DNA of 64,000 bases from Maridesulfovibrio sp. GTDB taxonomy: Bacteria > Desulfobacterota > Desulfovibrionia > Desulfovibrionales > Desulfovibrionaceae. Below are positions 60,475-64,000 of the stretch, one piece after another (within the stretch, counting starts at the first letter, position 1; each line of letters begins with the position of its first letter). The stretch covers positions 3,816,001-3,880,000 of the forward strand of contig NZ_OY762999.1 in the NCBI RefSeq assembly GCF_963666665.1. The letters run 5' to 3'. The notes beneath the pieces were generated by a model. That model searched no databases. It was not told where the DNA came from and saw nothing but the letters and a program-made list of their open reading frames with translations. The translations under genes and the position numbers were made by a program.

Positions 60475-62257
60475 ATCCAAAACCCAGCAACCTCCCAAGA
60501 ACGGATTGTTGCTTTTGCAGGGGCTTATTCTGCTCCTGTTTTGCATTTTTGCACTGCGTTTCTGGTACTTACAGATACATAAGGGCGAATATTTTTCCGA
60601 ACAGGCCCGCAATAACCAGTTGCGTCAGGACAATCTATATGCCCCGCGCGGACTGATCAGGGACCGTAACGGTCAGCTTCTGGCTGTAAACGAACCTGCC
60701 TATGCGCTCGGAATTGTCCGCGAAGACTGTAAGGATCTCGATGCCACTTTGAAAACCGTTTCCAAGTGGACCGGTGTTGAACTGGCTGAAATCGAGAAAG
60801 TTTTCAAAAAGTCCAGGCGCAGGGTCAAGCCCTTCGAACCTCTCATTCTTGTTCCCAACCTTACTTTTGAACAGGTGGCAGTGATTGAAGCCAATTCGCT
60901 GCACTGGCCCGGTCTTGAAGTTGTTGTCCGTCCCCGGCGTAAATATTTGCAGGGGCCGCTCCTTTCTCACGTCCTCGGATATGTGTCAGAGGTTGATGAG
61001 GCGGAACTGGAAGAGGATTCTGATTTGGCTGTAGGCGATTATGTCGGAAAGCAGGGTCTTGAGTCTGTGCTGGAAAAAAGGTTCCGGGGGGTCAAGGGCC
61101 GCAGGCAGAGCGAGGTCGATGCCACCGGACGGAGACTCAAGCAGCGCATTCTTAATCCGCCAATTGCCGGGGAGGATATCGATCTTTCAATTGATCTCGG
61201 CTTGCAGGAATTAGGTGGAAAGCTGCTTGAAGGAAAAGCCGGCGCAGTAGTGGTCATGAATCCTGATAACGGCCAGATTCTGGCTTTTGTCAGTGCTCCT
61301 TCATACGACAACAATGCATTCACTGACGGCCTCAGCCAGAAACAGTGGGTTGCCTTGCGTGATGATCCGCGTACACCGTTGCAAAACAGGGTTATCCAGT
61401 CGGTATATCCTCCGGGATCGGTTTTTAAGATGACTGTTGCCGGGGCTGGGTTGCATTACGGGATGATTACTCCTGAAGATACTGTTTATTGTCCCGGACA
61501 TATGAAGCTCGGTAAATATGTTTTCCGTTGCTGGCGAAAGGGCGGGCATGGTGAAACAGACCTTGAAAAGTCGTTGGTTGAATCATGTGACGTCTATTAT
61601 TACAAGCTCGGACTTAAGCTCGGTGTCGACAGGCTCAGTGAATTTGCCTTTGCCGCCGGATTCGGTAAGCCCACAGGAATTTCACTTCCGCATGAAAAAG
61701 GCGGCTTGATCCCGACCCGTGATTGGAAAAAACGGCGCTTCGGTGATATCTGGCATCCGGGTGAGAATCTCAACTTTTCCATTGGACAGGGATATACTCT
61801 GGTAACCCCCTTGCAAGTGGCCCGCTCCATTTCATCGCTCATTAATGGAGGCAAGCTGCTTCGTCCCCAGCTTCTGGCCGGTGAACCGGCTGAAGAGCAG
61901 GGCGAGCTTCCGCTTACAGACAAACAACGTGAAATAATTCGCAAGGCCATGATCAAAACAGTTGATGGTCAACGGGGGACTGCCCGCAGGCTGCGCATGA
62001 AAGGGGTTGTTGTAGGCGGAAAGACAGGCACCGCACAGGTAGTTAAGCTTACTGATGAGCTTAAAAAAATGAAGGATGAAGATATCCCCTATAAATACAG
62101 GGACCATGCCTGGATGGCCAGTTTTGCTGAAAAAGGGACCCAGCGCTATGTGGTGGTCTGCATGGTGGAGCATGGATTGCACGGAAGCTCCGGCGCCGGT
62201 CCGATAGTAAAATCCATCTATGAGTATCTTTTCAAAGAAAAGAAGGAAAAGAAATAA
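60461..62257 (+). CDS. mrdA: Penicillin-binding protein 2
   Basis: The 598-residue transpeptidase crosslinks peptidoglycan during elongation. It has one N-terminal membrane helix (LLLLQGLILLLFCIFALRFW), a dimerisation domain (about 55-230: YAPRGLIRDRNGQLLAVNEP), and the transpeptidase motifs PPGSVFKMT (SxxK), ESCDVYYY (SxN class) and VGGKTGTAQ (KTG). The last codon overlaps rodA by one base (ATG/TAATG). Length and order are usual for PBP2. Confidence 0.97.
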   Translation: MSLYESKTQQPPKNGLLLLQGLILLLFCIFALRFWYLQIHKGEYFSEQARNNQLRQDNLYAPRGLIRDRNGQLLAVNEPAYALGIVREDCKDLDATLKTVSKWTGVELAEIEKVFKKSRRRVKPFEPLILVPNLTFEQVAVIEANSLHWPGLEVVVRPRRKYLQGPLLSHVLGYVSEVDEAELEEDSDLAVGDYVGKQGLESVLEKRFRGVKGRRQSEVDATGRRLKQRILNPPIAGEDIDLSIDLGLQELGGKLLEGKAGAVVVMNPDNGQILAFVSAPSYDNNAFTDGLSQKQWVALRDDPRTPLQNRVIQSVYPPGSVFKMTVAGAGLHYGMITPEDTVYCPGHMKLGKYVFRCWRKGGHGETDLEKSLVESCDVYYYKLGLKLGVDRLSEFAFAAGFGKPTGISLPHEKGGLIPTRDWKKRRFGDIWHPGENLNFSIGQGYTLVTPLQVARSISSLINGGKLLRPQLLAGEPAEEQGELPLTDKQREIIRKAMIKTVDGQRGTARRLRMKGVVVGGKTGTAQVVKLTDELKKMKDEDIPYKYRDHAWMASFAEKGTQRYVVVCMVEHGLHGSSGAGPIVKSIYEYLFKEKKEKK

Positions 62258-63372
62258 TGTCTCCCATTGACCGCAGATTACTTATTCATATGAACTGGTT
62301 CCTGCTGGGACTGGCGGCAATGCTTTTCTTTGTCGGTGTCCTAAATCTTTATTCCGCCAGCGGGTTCAGGCTGGAGCAGGGCATGAGTGTAAGTTCCTTC
62401 TATCAGAAGCAGCTTATCTGGGGCCTGATGGGCTTCGCCGGAATGATCACTTTTATGCTTTTTGATTACCGGCACTTAAGGACTATTGCATGGCCTTTGT
62501 TCTGGGTGACCGTCATTCTGCTGGCCTGCGTTCCCGTAATTGGTAAGACCATTTACGGTGCCCGCCGTTGGCTTGATCTGGGTTTTTTTAATTTCCAGCC
62601 CAGTGAAATGGCTAAGATCACCATTCTGGTTATCGGGGCCAAGATTCTGTCACGCAGCGGTGATCCCCTGAATCTTAAGAGTCTCGCTTATGTCGTCGGT
62701 GTGGGGCTTATTCCCGCAGGTATGGTAATTACTCAGCCGGACCTTGGTTCTGGTCTGAACATCCTGCTTATTCTTGGCGGGATGATTCTTTATCGAGGAC
62801 TTACTCCCAAGCTGTTTAAGACATTGGCAATTATAGGACCGTGCCTGATTCCGATCGGCTGGTTTTTTCTGCACGATTACCAGAAGCGGCGTATTGTTTC
62901 ATTCATGAACCCGGCCAGCGATCCGCTGGGAGCGGGATATCATATCATCCAGTCGGAAATCGCTATCGGTTCCGGACGTGTCTGGGGTAAAGGATTTCTG
63001 GGCGGAACGCAGTCTCAGCTGCGGTTTCTGCCCGAAAAGCATACTGACTTCGCCATCGCTGTTTTCGGTGAGGAGTGGGGCTTTGCCGGAGCCATGGCTC
63101 TGCTTAGTCTTTTTTGTGTGTTTTTGTATCAAATGGTTGTGACAGCCAGAGAAGCAAAAGACCTGTTCGGAAGCTATCTTGCGGCAGGCGTATTCTTTTA
63201 TTTCTTCTGGCAAATCCTTATCAATATGGGTATGGTCCTCGGACTAATGCCGGTAGTAGGCATCCCTTTACCATTCATCAGTTATGGCGGCAGTGGTACC
63301 GTCGTCAACCTTTGTCTCGTGGGGCTCGTTTTAAACGTTTCCATGAGGCGTTACGTATTTAAACAGGGGTAA
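62257..63372 (+). CDS. rodA: Rod-shape SEDS glycosyltransferase RodA
   Basis: The 371-residue protein has about ten membrane helices and SEDS motifs: FNFQPSEMAKI, QPDLGSGLNILLI with the catalytic Asp region, FLPEKHTDFAIAVFGEEWGF, and PFISYGGSGTVVNLCLVG. It polymerises lipid II with PBP2 as partner. Its start overlaps the mrdA stop, so the two are made together. Confidence 0.97.
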   Translation: MSPIDRRLLIHMNWFLLGLAAMLFFVGVLNLYSASGFRLEQGMSVSSFYQKQLIWGLMGFAGMITFMLFDYRHLRTIAWPLFWVTVILLACVPVIGKTIYGARRWLDLGFFNFQPSEMAKITILVIGAKILSRSGDPLNLKSLAYVVGVGLIPAGMVITQPDLGSGLNILLILGGMILYRGLTPKLFKTLAIIGPCLIPIGWFFLHDYQKRRIVSFMNPASDPLGAGYHIIQSEIAIGSGRVWGKGFLGGTQSQLRFLPEKHTDFAIAVFGEEWGFAGAMALLSLFCVFLYQMVVTAREAKDLFGSYLAAGVFFYFFWQILINMGMVLGLMPVVGIPLPFISYGGSGTVVNLCLVGLVLNVSMRRYVFKQG

Positions 63373-63422
63373 GCCGCATGTTTGGGTTTTCAAAAACCGG
63401 CTCTGGGGAAAAGGAGATTAAA

Positions 63423-63791
63423 ATGGCAAAAGATGAAATAAATGCATTCTTAGGCAGCGGAACCGATTATCAGGGTAAGCTGAACTTTCAGGGTGCAGTA
63501 CGTATTGACGGTAATTTCAACGGTGAAGTTGAATCCGAGGGAACTCTGGTCGTAGGCCGCGAAGCGAAGGTTGAAGGCGTTTTGCGTGTAGGTCAGCTTG
63601 TTCTTAGCGGGCGTGTGACAGGTGAGGTTTATGCTGGCGAAAAGGCAGTCCTGCATAAGACTGCAAATCTGCAGGGCAACCTGGTCACCCCCACATTGGT
63701 AGTGGAAGAAGGTGCGGTTCTGGAAGGGCGTGTAACCATGAGTTCTAGCTCGTCTTCTGCAACTGAAACAGAAACAGAAGAAATTAGTTAA
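63423..63791 (+). CDS. Bactofilin
   Basis: The 122-residue protein is a bactofilin: a beta-helix that polymerises into cytoskeletal filaments. Repeated short strands are clear (GKLNFQGAVRIDGNFNGEVE, GTLVVGREAKVEGVLRVGQL, SGRVTGEVYAGEKAVLHKT). The C-terminal tail is Ser/Thr/Glu-rich. AAAAGGAGATTAAA ahead of ATG 63423 is a strong site; an in-frame ATG at 63378 with a weaker site would add 15 residues. It follows rodA closely and may join the cell-shape operon. Confidence 0.92.
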   Translation: MAKDEINAFLGSGTDYQGKLNFQGAVRIDGNFNGEVESEGTLVVGREAKVEGVLRVGQLVLSGRVTGEVYAGEKAVLHKTANLQGNLVTPTLVVEEGAVLEGRVTMSSSSSSATETETEEIS

Positions 63792-63859
63792 AAAAATAAC
63801 AAGCCAGTGTTGACGGGGGTTAATGGGCGAAAAGTAACCGATTCATTTTCAAAAACCCT

Positions 63860-63890
63860 TTGACACAAGCTCTAAATTTAGCTACACCGC
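63860..63890 (+). promoter_or_regulatory. Possible promoter for the ATP synthase genes
   Basis: TTGACA at 63860-63865 with TAAATT and TACACC possible -10 sequences downstream. The -10 match is poor. Confidence 0.3.
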
Positions 63891-63933
63891 AACTGACTTT
63901 GGACAAAAATTCACAACCTTTTCGGGAGCAGGC

Positions 63934-64000
63934 ATGATTGATTTAGATATTAGCTTTTTTATCCAGTTAGCGAACTTCATCATCACCCTTCTTGTTCTCA
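63934..64000 (+). CDS. atpF: ATP synthase F0 subunit b (start only)
   Basis: The 22 residues visible (MIDLDISFFIQLANFIITLL then VL) form the N-terminal membrane helix typical of subunit b of the F-type ATP synthase, and TCGGGAGCAGGC precedes the ATG. The gene runs off the right edge. Subunit b is the stator stalk; the other atp genes would be expected next. Confidence 0.8.
   Translation, partial: MIDLDISFFIQLANFIITLLVL

Overview
The window looks like chromosome from a marine sulfate-reducing deltaproteobacterium of the Desulfovibrionales (Maridesulfovibrio/Desulfovibrio-like). This is inferred from the protein families: a CutC-like glycyl radical enzyme, an electron-bifurcating NfnAB pair, bacteriohemerythrin, a fused CobD-CobQ protein and DUF4911. 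Intergenic hairpin repeats ending in GCCGCCGGAGGC just before start codons, and a moderate base composition, point the same way. No species call can be made by eye.

Left chromosomal part (1-26309). It starts with a truncated sigma-54 activator, then a glycosyltransferase, TatD and a GAF-GGDEF protein. A probable cysteine/thiol catabolic set follows (YheO-type regulator, RidA, dicarboxylate-type symporter, CyuA/YhaM-like desulfidase). Facing it is a CutC-like glycyl radical enzyme with no activase beside it. Next come nfnB-nfnA, lepA-lepB, a hybrid histidine kinase, a TPR protein, a radical SAM/glycosyltransferase pair, a cupin, the CobD-CobQ fusion and a bacteriohemerythrin.

Mobile part (about 26962-41242). 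The comM/yifB gene is split by a 14.3-kb element that carries a large serine integrase at its right end. Joining the two halves at the shared TGCT restores an in-frame 508-residue ComM. The element holds a secreted endonuclease I, an AIPR abortive-infection protein with a cold-shock domain, the 3' half of a tRNA-Arg with its terminator, and a module with T7-like phage character. That module has BRO and KilA-N antirepressor-type proteins, a truncated 5'-3' exonuclease, a probable small terminase, a gp14-like internal virion protein and other small phage proteins. It is bounded by two inward-facing 22-bp sequences that resemble promoters of T7/K11-type phage RNA polymerases. A small heat-shock protein, a zinc-ribbon protein, a resolvase with inverted repeats and a small membrane protein sit inside it. 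No capsid, portal, tail, RNA polymerase or DNA polymerase gene is present. A degraded podovirus is possible; a satellite that is switched on by and parasitises a T7-like helper phage is the more exciting reading, and is inference.

Right chromosomal part (42114-64000). It carries a methyltransferase, an ICMT-like membrane methyltransferase, a TetR regulator with twin palindromic operators, DUF4911, an Xaa-Pro peptidase and a UDP-galactopyranose-mutase-like flavoprotein. Then come pstS-pstC-pstA behind a phased Pho-box-like array, an exopolysaccharide set (heparinase-like lyase, AlgD, glycosyltransferase), a PAS-GGDEF protein and a YhcC-type radical SAM protein. The rod-shape operon mreB-mreC-mreD-mrdA-rodA follows, then a bactofilin and the start of an ATP synthase b-subunit gene.
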